The position numbers were made by a program, and so were the translations under genes. This document shows, piece after piece, positions 45,671 to 54,793 of a DNA stretch of 64,000 nt (within the stretch, counting starts at the first letter, position 1; each line of letters begins with the position of its first letter). Below the pieces are notes generated by a model. It did no database searches. It was not told the origin of the DNA and saw only the letters and a program-made list of their open reading frames with translations. Origin of the DNA: CAXBGS01 sp963975425 (GTDB taxonomy: Bacteria; Planctomycetota; Planctomycetia; Pirellulales; Pirellulaceae); the NCBI GenBank assembly GCA_963975425.1, contig CAXBGS010000012.1, forward strand, positions 124,001 through 188,000. Direction: 5' to 3'.

Positions 45671-46347
45671 AACCAACGAAAAACGCGAGAATCCCAGTGT
45701 TCTAGCACGATCACTGTTCCAAGCTTTCCATCGATTGCACGCGGAAAGCCTACGTATCGTGCATCGTTTCGTGCACTTCACTGGGAGTGGACAGTTGGAG
45801 AGCCAGAGCTGATATCGACCGCTCAGGGAGAATCCCGACTACGTCCCGAATGGAACTTAAAGACCCAATAATCATTGCTTTTGCGGCGTTTTGATGGTTC
45901 TGAGTTTCCGCCGCGCTCACTCAATCCGCCGCTTTGCTCCTCGTTTCGTGCATTGAAAAACGTGCATGATCGTAAGTCGGACAGTTTGGTGATCCTCGGC
46001 CGAATTAAATGATTATCCGCGTCCCCTGCACCCCCCAGTGCGGACAAGCTCCCCAAGATCACGCGTATTTGCGGGGATTCAGGCATGTTTTCTCTCCAAG
46101 AATCGCACGCAGTCGCATCGTTTCGTGCGCGAAACGTGCACTTTTCCCGATTATGCCTTTCCGTTGGGCGTTCTGTCAGCAGCGAAGCTTGAAGTGCTCT
46201 CATGTCAAATGCTGACCTCTCTGAATGAGGTGTATTGCCGCACCCTTGGGCGTGGGGGATCACCTGCTACACTTGGAATTCTAGCTGAGTAAGGCAGTGA
46301 AAAACTCCTGCTAAGAATCTCGACCACTTTCAACCCGGGGCGGATAG

Positions 46348-47727
46348 TTGTCAGCAGGAACCGTCAAGTCATCAAGACTTACCGAAAACTGCAGCATTCA
46401 CGTGATTGAATGCGTGGAATTGCTTCTTCACGAGTGCCGTGGACAAGAGCACCTCTACTACGATTTGCTAGCGGAAAAGCAAGTGCAACTCGTGTACGAT
46501 GATTGGGACGGGGGAGAGGTTTACTCCGCACTCAGATTGAATTGCGAGGAGCAGGCAAAAGAGCATTACTACGTGCAGTCTTCCGTTGTCCAACTTTTCC
46601 GTGATTATTTCGAGAAGGAATTGATACAGGTTGGTGTGAAGAAGCGTTCTGCGCCGATTTTAAGTGCAAGACTTGCCGGGGAATGTCTTGACGCCGCATA
46701 CAAAGAACATTGGCCATCGATGTTCAGGGATTTTTGGGGTTATGGAGATATGGAGATTTCCGAGGGAATGCTGATCCCTGCTAAGTGGTTGGCTTATGAT
46801 TTGTTGCGTGAACAACGCGAAATCGGGTTTCGTCGCGTTCGCATTGAGGATTACCTCGACAGACTATTCTACGTGAGATTGGCACCAGCATTGCCGTTCG
46901 AACTAACTCTCAGCCAACGGTTTGAGGGATGCCTGCGTGAGGTTACTCGTATTGACCGTGCCGTTGTATCCGTGGTTTGCACGCCGGACGTCGACTTCGA
47001 GCAGCTACATACTCAATATGCGTTCGAATCGGATGATGACGGATTCTGGGGTGTGCGTCCACTCGACTCCTTTTTTTCAAGTGATGATTTGGTCGACGGT
47101 GTCACCGAAGCAATCAAAAGAGGTTCGAACATTGTTGTTTGCCCCGAGCTCTGTTGCGACGAGAGCGGTTGGCGTCTGATTCGGGAACGTCTTCAGCTCA
47201 TCGCTGACTGGAGGATCGTGGTTGCGGGTTCTGCTCATGTTGATATGCCGGGCACTAACCAACGCGAGAATCGCCTGATGGTCTTTCTGGCAAGAGAGGA
47301 TTACGCCAACGGAAGCCCACGGATTGATTCCATACAGCACTCGAAGTTCGGAGATTTTCGATTCAAACGGCCGGGTGACCGCGAGCCGCTCAGGGAGGCA
47401 ATTAGCCGCAAACGCAAGTTAACGGCGTACGTGGTGGACGGTATCTTGGTTGCATTCCTAGTCTGCAAAGACATTCTCGAGCACAGCATTCTCGACGCGA
47501 TCCGAGCTTTGGGGATTCGCGTGCTGGCAGTGAGTGCTATGTCACCAAAAATCGAAGAATTTCTTTGCCATTCCGAACATTTGGCTGTTACCGCGAACAC
47601 CTTTTCAGTTGTTGCTGTGTCTTCCTCAGAGGGAGCGGCATCGGCAATTGTCGGAATGCCGTCGCGTCACCGTACTGTTCGGGATCAGAGCCCCGACGAC
47701 GGATCGCGAGTCACATTATTCGACTGA
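46348..47727 (+). CDS. Nitrilase-superfamily protein with a long unknown N-terminal domain
   Basis: This protein has up to 459 residues. The first 200 or so are an unrecognised mixed domain (LYYDLLAEKQVQLVYDDWDG). From about residue 205 it follows the carbon-nitrogen hydrolase fold, with a likely triad of E267 in NIVVCPELCC, K333 in IQHSKFGDF and C373 in VAFLVCKDILE; the spacing fits nitrilases. The family cleaves amides or nitriles, or condenses such groups. NTFSVVAVSSSEGAASAIVG resembles the late core strands. The start is unclear: TTG at 46348 or GTG at 46402, with no ATG near. It is first of three same-strand genes in an AT-richer island; the N-terminal fusion suggests a specialised role. 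Confidence 0.78.
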   Translation: MSAGTVKSSRLTENCSIHVIECVELLLHECRGQEHLYYDLLAEKQVQLVYDDWDGGEVYSALRLNCEEQAKEHYYVQSSVVQLFRDYFEKELIQVGVKKRSAPILSARLAGECLDAAYKEHWPSMFRDFWGYGDMEISEGMLIPAKWLAYDLLREQREIGFRRVRIEDYLDRLFYVRLAPALPFELTLSQRFEGCLREVTRIDRAVVSVVCTPDVDFEQLHTQYAFESDDDGFWGVRPLDSFFSSDDLVDGVTEAIKRGSNIVVCPELCCDESGWRLIRERLQLIADWRIVVAGSAHVDMPGTNQRENRLMVFLAREDYANGSPRIDSIQHSKFGDFRFKRPGDREPLREAISRKRKLTAYVVDGILVAFLVCKDILEHSILDAIRALGIRVLAVSAMSPKIEEFLCHSEHLAVTANTFSVVAVSSSEGAASAIVGMPSRHRTVRDQSPDDGSRVTLFD

Positions 47728-47828
47728 TTCATAACCCTCGAACAACATCATGCTTGACAATCCGAGACGCCCCCCCCATTGTAGTGTCTGATCCAGAAAA
47801 ACACACGACGCATGGAAGCGAAGTAACA

Positions 47829-48764
47829 ATGAATACGGATAGTAAGAGTGAGTTCATCCGCATGCTGAAAGCGCCAGAAAAGCGTGGCTCTGCCGCACGA
47901 CGTGCCGAGGACGATCCTAAAGTTTCGCTTCCTAGAGCAGCTTCACGATTGGCCTTCGCGATTGCTGATGGAGATCCATCCAGTGTCGAACAGAAACGAG
48001 CTTGGCATGATGGAGTCGAGGACAACAAGGATGCGCACCAGCTTCTTTCATGCATGATCGATTGCCTAGCAGCATGCTTCACTTGCAAACAAGAAGTGCC
48101 GAAGTGGTTCTCCAGATGTTGGGATGATCTTCGGAAAAAGACTTCGGTGGGTGCGATTCATGACAGTATTCGATCTCGCAATTTTGATTGTCTTGCAGAG
48201 GAGCTTACGACAATTGCATTTATGAGAATGGAGCTGCTTTTGTCACGGCTCAATTCATCGATTGAACACGGCAGTACTGACGACAGTGTGGCCATTTGTG
48301 TTAAAGCGTTTTGCGAAACGTTTGACCGCATTGTCATGACCCGGGGTACTTGGCCAGCTGTGCAATCATTCATTAAGACGGATCCCGAGGCGATCAGTCG
48401 CGTGAAGCAATATGGTCTTCGCAATGCTGGTGACGCACGAGCTGACGATGCTCTGACAGAAGTCTCGCTTTCAGAGCCACTTTTCAGCCGCGAACTTCTC
48501 GTACTATCAAGTCACAGGTTGATTGATTTGCGTTTGGAAGAAGGTGGGCTGGAAGTAAAATTGACCGCCAACGGTTGCGCCACCACTAAAGAAGCCGTTG
48601 TAACTACCAGGCCGCAAAGCCCGTTCGTACCATCCGCAACATCCGCCTTGCAGAACGATTTCACCTTGGGTATCGCAGCATTTTGGGTTCCGATTGGGCG
48701 CCCATCAAGTCGGGTGCAGACGAAGCTGACACCTGGTGACAGTCGGAGCAATGGGCCGTCTTGA
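47829..48764 (+). CDS. Unrecognised, mostly helical protein of the three-gene island
   Basis: This protein of about 311 residues starts at the ATG at 47829 (MNTDSKSEFIRMLKAPEKRG), 101 bases after the nitrilase-like gene. It is predicted mostly helical, with a Cys-rich helix (LLSCMIDCLAACFTCKQEVP) and a helix RMELLLSRLNSSIEHGSTDD. A strand-rich segment, LIDLRLEEGGLEVKLTA, lies near the end. No signal peptide, membrane segment or known domain is visible. Its stop overlaps the first possible codon of the next gene, which suggests translational coupling and joint function with the metalloprotease-like protein. Confidence 0.72.
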   Translation: MNTDSKSEFIRMLKAPEKRGSAARRAEDDPKVSLPRAASRLAFAIADGDPSSVEQKRAWHDGVEDNKDAHQLLSCMIDCLAACFTCKQEVPKWFSRCWDDLRKKTSVGAIHDSIRSRNFDCLAEELTTIAFMRMELLLSRLNSSIEHGSTDDSVAICVKAFCETFDRIVMTRGTWPAVQSFIKTDPEAISRVKQYGLRNAGDARADDALTEVSLSEPLFSRELLVLSSHRLIDLRLEEGGLEVKLTANGCATTKEAVVTTRPQSPFVPSATSALQNDFTLGIAAFWVPIGRPSSRVQTKLTPGDSRSNGPS

Positions 48765-51658
48765 CAGTGAATGTTCTGGAGGGCGACGCCTGCTCAGGCC
48801 GACTGCAGTATCTTCCGTTTGCATTGCTGCTAATCTATTTCGATAATCGGCATAGCTCGCGCACTTGCCATCGGAGCGAAGAAGAATCAAAGAAGGGATT
48901 ACTTCGGGTTGTACAAAACGTTCGAGACGTGTGCTGTTTGCTTCGAGAGGAAGCCGATGCACGAGCGAGAATCAACTCTACAGAAACGCTTCCTGAATTT
49001 TTCTATCAAGTTCTCCCACTTGTCGTTTTCGGCGAATCTGACGATGTGTGTCTTGTTCCGGTCGAACTCGAATCTATTCCCAAGATTGCCGCAAAGCTGC
49101 CCGAAGCGACAAGACTATCGGTGCTATTCCAGCCTGAATTGGATTCCCGAGAAAAAGCAATCCGTGCTTCAGGATCAATTGCCGTCAGTTCATTAGACTT
49201 CTGCTCGCCATCATCAGACATTGAAGACTTCAGTCTGAATTGCGGTACGGAATCTTTCTCATCATGCATAATTTCTCACCTCTCACTAAATGCCCATACT
49301 GAGATTGGTCATGGTGGACGCCTTCTTGAGGCAACAATTGAATGCATCGCGCGGACGATTCCTCCGACAGATTCAGCGCAACGATTCCGCTTTATGGTAT
49401 TCGACTCCCAGGGCTCGGATGACATCGTTCTATTCATTTTGACAAACGATCCAGAAGAGGCATTTGGTGCAGTAGAAAGGTGTAGAACACTTCGTGTCTG
49501 CGACGTTTTCGATCACGCTAGTCCCAGCGTAGCAACACTTGGAGACCGAATCTGTGACGAAAGATTTGGAAAGCTTCATTCGATGATAGGATTTACAACT
49601 GATGCGTCGAACCATCTATTTGCATCCACACATTCGTCGTGGGCCGTTCCATATAAGGCGATATTGGATCCGTCTGTCGAAGTCCATGGCTCTCTTAGAG
49701 GAAGGTTTGTTGTCAACATAAGCCCAGGTCACTTGCATGAAGTGAATCAACTTTTGAGTGAAGTAAAAAGCGTAAGCGTACCTCAAGGAATCCTTGAGCT
49801 AGGGCAAGGTGACCTGTCCATTGACATCGCCGAATCTGAGCTGAGTGAAAACGGACTAATCAAGGCGAGAAGATTTCTAGATATCTTTCGCGACGTCTAC
49901 TTCAAGATTACTGTTTCCGAACAATCGCAAGAGTCAGGGATCCTGAGACTGATGTCTCAATTGTCTTTGCCAACCAATGCTGTATCACACGAACATGAGA
50001 GTAGTGCCACGTCGGGACATCATTTCAACTGGGTCGAATGCCTCGAAAAAACTTCGTTAAACGCGAAAAGAAAGCTGTTGCGCGGTGAGGGGTATGATGA
50101 CTGGTCAAGTTGCATTTCTGCCGATATCCCTAGCTCAATAGCTATTGGGATCGAACGGCTCGTCCGCGAATACTGTGAACTGCTGAGGGACTCCTCAAGC
50201 ATGACCGAGGTTGTGGACCTCTATGAATCATTTGCTGCCGTAGGAGAATTCCTAAAGGATGTGCCACCGTCGTCAGGCTATGAATCCGTAGTTCCAATGA
50301 TCGAGCGATATGCAGAGGCACTTCAGTCAAGCTTGAGCGACCGAGTGTCCATCGCCACCGCCTCTCGTACGCTCCACGAAAAGCACCTTCATCTCCGAGG
50401 AGGGCTGACCAAATTCATGGGCGCGTTTGATGCTGTGATGAAATCTTCACTTGGCCTTTACCGAAGAGCCTACTGCGATGTAAACGAAGCGAATCCAGAA
50501 CGCTTCGGTGGAATTTGCTCTACCGCTTTCCAGCAACCGATCGAAAGCATGAATGCTAAGCGGTTCTCCGGAAAAGAAGCGAACCGAAGATCCAGCCATC
50601 TTCTGCTAAACGTTCGATTGGACTTAGAACACTTGCTAAACCCTGAGCGAGTGTTGGTGTTTTTCCATGAGGTTGGTCACGCAATCTTCGAAGCTCAATT
50701 TGCAGCAGACGAGGTGGAGTTTGCTGATTTCTTTCAACGCAAATTCGCGGAAGTTGACTCGAAGCTGGAGGACGCGCGTCCTTTTAGTCACGAGTGCTAT
50801 CACCGATCCATGGAAATTTACGCTGAGTTGCTCGTCCATGCCCTCGTATTTGGCTCCGACACCAACCTTTACTGCAGATACTGGGTCGCCACTTTGCGAA
50901 AGTTGAGCCAAACAAAGGAAAGGAAACGGGTCCGTGGTGATGAGATATTGGAGAAGCTATACCAGATTTTTATGGTATGCAATGCCGTAGAATTTCGGTC
51001 AAGTGGCGGCGATGATTTGCGATTGAGATGCAAATCTCCAAGGCGGTTTCGCAACGGACTTGCAAATGACGAGATTGTACATTTGATGCTATGCAGATTT
51101 GCCAGTTTTACACGCTGGGCGTTGACCGCGTTGCTTCCAAGCAATACCAGTATCTTCCCAGAAGAAAGCCTCAGCGATCGACGAACAAGTGAGTTCTTTG
51201 TTGAGCGTTACAAGCATGATTCGTACCTTGCGGAGTTATTCCTGGATACCGCATTGGACGCAGTTAGTCTCGCAAGAGCACCTGTGGAACAGTTTGAGCA
51301 AGGTGGCTATACCGAGCAGCGTGTTAAGCTGCATAGCGAGGTGTCCAACGCTATTCGAGACGGACGTTTTTTCAGCCGAAAGGAATTCGCTATTGGCGCA
51401 TCTGGTCGACCGCTCGATGCCTTGGATACCATTTCCGTCTTGCTGTACGAATACTTGCGTTGTCAATACGGCCAAGACCGCTCCGTGATTGGGGCGAAAA
51501 ACTCCCAGCCTTACTACAAGAATGGCGGCTCTGCAGTGGTGCCAAGCGTCCCCTTTGCAACTCGATTCAAGAGTCAGATTGCCGTGTACAAGACGTTGTG
51601 GGATGTGGCAAGTCATATGAAAGCCAGAAGAGCCGAGAAACTTCTGAATGGCGGATAG
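48761..51658 (+). CDS. Large HEVGH zincin (metalloprotease-like) protein of unknown family
   Basis: This protein of up to 965 residues carries an HExxH site at H636-E637-x-x-H640 in RVLVFFHEVGHAIFE. A second acidic helix, RSMEIYAELLVHAL, lies 45-49 residues later (E685/E689) and could supply the third zinc ligand, as in gluzincins and the M3 oligopeptidase-like families. The N-terminal 450 residues contain alpha/beta segments (RFRFMVFDSQGSDDIVLFIL) that I cannot assign. No signal peptide is seen, so it is likely cytosolic. The start is uncertain: TTG 48761, overlapping the upstream stop, or GTG 48767. It probably acts with the two upstream genes. Confidence 0.78.
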   Translation: MTVNVLEGDACSGRLQYLPFALLLIYFDNRHSSRTCHRSEEESKKGLLRVVQNVRDVCCLLREEADARARINSTETLPEFFYQVLPLVVFGESDDVCLVPVELESIPKIAAKLPEATRLSVLFQPELDSREKAIRASGSIAVSSLDFCSPSSDIEDFSLNCGTESFSSCIISHLSLNAHTEIGHGGRLLEATIECIARTIPPTDSAQRFRFMVFDSQGSDDIVLFILTNDPEEAFGAVERCRTLRVCDVFDHASPSVATLGDRICDERFGKLHSMIGFTTDASNHLFASTHSSWAVPYKAILDPSVEVHGSLRGRFVVNISPGHLHEVNQLLSEVKSVSVPQGILELGQGDLSIDIAESELSENGLIKARRFLDIFRDVYFKITVSEQSQESGILRLMSQLSLPTNAVSHEHESSATSGHHFNWVECLEKTSLNAKRKLLRGEGYDDWSSCISADIPSSIAIGIERLVREYCELLRDSSSMTEVVDLYESFAAVGEFLKDVPPSSGYESVVPMIERYAEALQSSLSDRVSIATASRTLHEKHLHLRGGLTKFMGAFDAVMKSSLGLYRRAYCDVNEANPERFGGICSTAFQQPIESMNAKRFSGKEANRRSSHLLLNVRLDLEHLLNPERVLVFFHEVGHAIFEAQFAADEVEFADFFQRKFAEVDSKLEDARPFSHECYHRSMEIYAELLVHALVFGSDTNLYCRYWVATLRKLSQTKERKRVRGDEILEKLYQIFMVCNAVEFRSSGGDDLRLRCKSPRRFRNGLANDEIVHLMLCRFASFTRWALTALLPSNTSIFPEESLSDRRTSEFFVERYKHDSYLAELFLDTALDAVSLARAPVEQFEQGGYTEQRVKLHSEVSNAIRDGRFFSRKEFAIGASGRPLDALDTISVLLYEYLRCQYGQDRSVIGAKNSQPYYKNGGSAVVPSVPFATRFKSQIAVYKTLWDVASHMKARRAEKLLNGG

Positions 51659-51799
51659 AGACATCAAGCGTCCTCTCTCCCAGTGTATTTCATGACTGGG
51701 AATTGTGAGACGAACTTGATGTGAACTCAGCGTGTGCTGCCTCTCTTGAAATTGGAAATCTACCTTCGGTGAGTTATTTTCACCATTGGAGGATTTACC

Positions 51800-51931
51800 A
51801 TGACACGAAAACGACGCTCTTTCTCGGCTGCTGACAAGGCGGCCGCCGTTCGCAAACACCTGGTCGACAAGATTCCCGTCTCCCAAATCGCTGATCAGAT
51901 GCAGGTCCAGCCGACGCTGATCCACAACTAG
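51800..51931 (+). pseudogene. Transposase helix-turn-helix remnant
   Basis: After a good ribosome-binding site (TTGGAGG), MTRKRRSFSAADKAAAVRKH continues LVDKIPVSQIADQMQVQPTL to IHN, the HTH protein that starts many IS3- or IS66-type elements. A TAG ends it where a Trp codon (HNWC) is expected, and homology is lost a few codons later at the edge of the IS630 element. It is a 43-residue fragment, interrupted by that insertion. Confidence 0.75.
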
Positions 51932-51939
51932 TGCCGCAG

Positions 51940-52983
51940 GAACCAATTGGTATTGCTTGGAATCGGTGAGTTGAGCAAGCTGTTCACTCTCACCAACTTC
52001 ACCGGAGGATAAGCGATGCCAGGGAAGGCAGCAAAGGTCATTGTGACCGAAAAACAGCAGGCGATTCTTCAGACATTTGCAAAATCCAGGTCGGCAAGCG
52101 TTGCGCTCGCCCAACGCAGCAAGATCATTCTTCTCGCGTTCGACGGCCACAACAACGAAGAGATCGAGGATCGGCTTGGTTTGCAGCACGATGCCGTCGG
52201 CCGTTGGCGTCGAAGGTGGCGTGACAACTGGGAGCGGTTGATCGATATCGAGTGCAGCCAAGAGAGACATGTCCTTGAAGCCGAGATTATAACGCTGTTA
52301 TCCGACCGCAAACGGAGTGGACGTCCACCACGCATGACTGCGGAACAACAGGCCGCGGTCTTCAAGACGGCCTGTGAAGATCCCAAAAAAACAAACGACC
52401 GATTGCCAGATGGAGCGGAAGCGAGCTCCGTCTGCACTTGATGACGGAGAAGGTCCTCGAGTCGATCAGTGGTCGCTGGATTAACAAACTTCTGCGGCGT
52501 GCCAAGATCAGGCCCCACAAGAACAAGTACTGGCTGACAAGCAAAGACAAAGCCGATCCTCTCTACGACCAACGCGTCGCATCTGTTTGTCAAGCTTATG
52601 CAGAGGCGATCGAAGCCTATGAGCGGCACGGCATTCACACGATTTGCATCGACGAGCAAACCGGGATTCAAGCACTGCAGCGGATCGCGCCGGACCATCC
52701 CGTTTGCCCGGGAATGCCTGCCATGCGTGAATACGAATACACCCGCCATGGAACGCTCTGCTTGTTCGGCAACTTTGATGTTGCAACAGGTCAAGTCCTT
52801 TGTCCGATGATTCGCCAAACCCGTACCGAAATCGACTATCTCGAGAACTTGGAGAACCTCATCCTCCAGGATCCGAATGCAAGTTACCGAATCATCGCGG
52901 ATAACCTGACAACACATTGCAGCGAGTCACTGGTTCGTTACGTTGCCGAGACCTGCGGAATCGTAACCGTACACCAGAACCGT
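51940..52983 (+). mobile_element. IS630-family element, 3' part lost
   Basis: The element begins about 51940, just after the HTH remnant, and contains the IS630 transposase. It ends at 52983, where an IS66 left end (GTAGGCGCGTGG) begins. The right part with the last catalytic Glu is missing. Left boundary approximate. Confidence 0.65.
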
Positions 52984-53001
52984 TGTAGGCGCGTGGTTTA
53001 G
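52016..53001 (+). pseudogene. IS630-family transposase, -1 frameshift site and truncated C-terminus
   Basis: The first frame (52016-52441) encodes the HTH half: VALAQRSKIILLAFDGHNNE and LGLQHDAVGRWRRRWRDNWE. At AAAAAAA (52385-52391) the coding signal moves to the -1 frame, reading RPIARWSGSELRLHLMTEKV. That frame carries the catalytic half, HTICIDEQTGIQAL (first Asp) and YRIIADNLTTHCSESL (second Asp). A run of seven A's is a typical slippage or programmed -1 frameshift site, and IS630 elements are known to use it. The third acidic residue is absent because the gene is cut by the IS66 element; the last residues (RCRRVV) come from its end. Confidence 0.8.
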
Positions 53002-53041
53002 GTTCGTGGGTTTTGACTTGTTTCCCGTATGGAGAAAACCC

Positions 53042-53368
53042 ATGACCCGATCCGAAACCGCCAAGCTCTGGGCGGAGCGTTTGCGACGATTCCAGCAGGC
53101 ACAGATGACCGTCGCTCAGTTCTGTGCGGACGAAGGTGTTTCCCAGCCCTCGTTCTATAGTTGGAAGCGGAAGCTGCAATCGCCCCAAACCCAAAACGCT
53201 CTCACAACCGCTAGGTTCATGCCGGTCGCGTTTCAGGCAAAGCCCGAGCAACATCGCACGCCGGCAACCCACGCCAAGGCGACCATCGAATTGCCAGGCG
53301 GCATCCGAATCCGCGTCGAAGTGCCCACCGAGAACCAACCGGCACCATTGGGACAGGTTCAACCATGA
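53042..53368 (+). CDS. tnpA: IS66 accessory protein TnpA
   Basis: This 108-residue protein starts at the ATG at 53042. It has the HTH pattern RFQQAQMTVAQFCADEGVSQ followed by PSFYSWKRKL, typical of the small IS66 OrfA that binds DNA. The C-terminal part, ATIELPGGIRIRVEVPT, is the usual dimer strand. Its stop overlaps the next ATG (ATGA). Confidence 0.88.
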   Translation: MTRSETAKLWAERLRRFQQAQMTVAQFCADEGVSQPSFYSWKRKLQSPQTQNALTTARFMPVAFQAKPEQHRTPATHAKATIELPGGIRIRVEVPTENQPAPLGQVQP

Positions 53369-53718
53369 TCGGACTACCCGATGGTACGCCGATCTACCTT
53401 TGCACCGAGCCGGTCGACTTTCGCAAAGGCTTTGACGGATTGACCGGCATCGTCACTGGTTCGCTCGGCCGGAGCGTCACCGATGGCTCGTTGTTCCTGT
53501 TCGTCAATCGAAAGCGAGACCGTATCAAAGCTCTGTGGTGGGAGACCGGCGGATTGACCTTGTGGTACAGGAGGCTTGAACGGGGAACCGTCGAGTTGCC
53601 AAAACCACAACGTGATCAATCGCACATCACCATCGATTCGGTCGAGCTTGCGATGTGGATCGCCGGTGTTTCGCTCAGCTCGGCAAAGAAAAGAAGAAAG
53701 CGAATGAAAGTCGCTTAA
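53365..53718 (+). CDS. tnpB: IS66 accessory protein TnpB
   Basis: This 117-residue protein has the IS66 Orf2 markers: PVDFRKGFDGLTGIV, LFLFVNRKRDRIKALWWETG and GLTLWYRRLERG. It overlaps tnpA by four bases. It looks intact. It is the IS66 accessory protein and unrelated to the RNA-guided TnpB nucleases. Confidence 0.9.
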   Translation: MIGLPDGTPIYLCTEPVDFRKGFDGLTGIVTGSLGRSVTDGSLFLFVNRKRDRIKALWWETGGLTLWYRRLERGTVELPKPQRDQSHITIDSVELAMWIAGVSLSSAKKRRKRMKVA

Positions 53719-53762
53719 AAACATCAAACACTTTTCATCCATGATGCGTACAATCACGCATC

Positions 53763-54614
53763 ATGGATGCGAAGGAATTCTCTGGCGACGGGCTTCCCGA
53801 CGACCTCGAAGCTTGCCATCGGCTGATCGCAACGTTGCAGTCGCAAGTCGACAAGCAAGCCACCGAGTTGTCACTCAAAGACAAACTCACCCAAGAGCAG
53901 GCCCACTCGGTCCTTCAGCTCAAAGCCAACAACGACAAGCTCCAAGAGAAGAACAGCGAGCTGACGCTGAAAGTCGAAAAGCTACTTCAGCAACTCTTCG
54001 GGCGCAAGAGTGAACGCCGTACCGACGGTGAAGGCCAGCTCTATCTTGACCTCGGCGAAGAAGCCACACCCGAAGTGGTCAGCGCCTTGGAAGAAGCGGT
54101 CCGCGAAGCCGAACAAGTGGTCGAGGCCGCCGAGCAAGACAAGAAGAACCGAAAACCGAATCGTCCTCGCCAAGACGATCGCAAGTTCCCCGAGCACCTG
54201 CCACGCATCGAGCGGATCATCGACCTTCCAGAAAATCAACGAGAGGGCTTGCAGTTCATCGGCTATGACGAAGTCGAAACGCTCGAGTGGATTCGGCCTG
54301 AGCTTCGAGTGCGTTTGAGCAAGTACGCCAAGTATGTTCATCCGACCGACAAGACCCAAGGCATCGCCAGTGCCGATCGTCCCACCGGACTGGTCGAGGG
54401 TGACCGCTTTGACGCCTCGGTCGCAGTGGAAGTGGTGGCCTGGAAGTATTTTTATCACTTGCCGTTTTACCGCCAACAAGACCTGTTTGCCGGCAGCGGA
54501 TGGCCCTGTACGTCGTCGTGCCCAACCACCGGATCGAAAACCAACTCCCCTTGCCCGAACAGCAGGTGCTCATCGAGTGGCTTGGAGGGTTCTACCGACT
54601 CCTGCACATTGTGA
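53763..54614 (+). pseudogene. tnpC: IS66 transposase TnpC, truncated N-terminal part
   Basis: The first 245 residues are typical IS66: a coiled coil (LQSQVDKQATELSLKDKLTQ), LLQQLFGRKSERR, the segment LPRIERIIDLPENQREGLQF, and FYHLPFYRQQDLFAGSGW. After GSGW the sequence no longer matches; a Ser/Cys-rich chimeric tail runs to the stop at 54614. The DDE catalytic domain is absent. In the chimeric part another frame, LYVVVPNHRIENQLPLPEQQ onward to 54645, looks more protein-like and may be part of the sequence the element landed in. Confidence 0.8.
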
Positions 54615-54793
54615 AAGCTGCGATAGACCCATGCGCCCGTTAGAATGTTGTTCACGATCCAATGTCCCCTGCGAAGTGCATTTCAAGCGGGACCAAGTAG
54701 AGACTCGAAACCCAATGCAGGCTACGGAAGTCGATGGGAACCGAAGGTGAACGAAATTTTTTGCTATGCGTTTAAAGCAAACCAGTTCCGCGT

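Larger units (their letters stand above)
44950..46347. other. Gene-poor island border with short repeats
   Basis: There is no convincing gene in 1.4 kb apart from the tRNA-like remnant and its terminator listed separately. CTTATCCGAACA occurs three times (45484, 45505, 45517). The motif CGTTTCGTGC recurs near 45764, 45943 and 46115, the last inside CGTTTCGTGCGCGAAACGTG. The region before 46348 should hold the promoter of the three-gene island, and the CGTTTCGTGC copies could be operators. Confidence 0.5.
52984..54505 (+). mobile_element. IS66-family element, truncated at its 3' end
   Basis: From GTAGGCGCGTGGTTTAGG at 52984, the probable left inverted repeat, the element carries tnpA, tnpB and the first two thirds of tnpC. 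Similarity to IS66 ends near 54505, within tnpC. The right end and the DDE core are missing, so it cannot move by itself. Confidence 0.75.

Noticed and set aside
45823..46263. 146-residue minus-strand open frame upstream of the island
   Set aside because: No protein-like pattern, odd composition, and it spans the CGTTTCGTGC repeats; probably chance.
46348..51658. Assignment of the three-gene island to a named defence system
   Set aside because: Nitrilase and zincin domains alone do not match any named system I can justify, so I left it unnamed.
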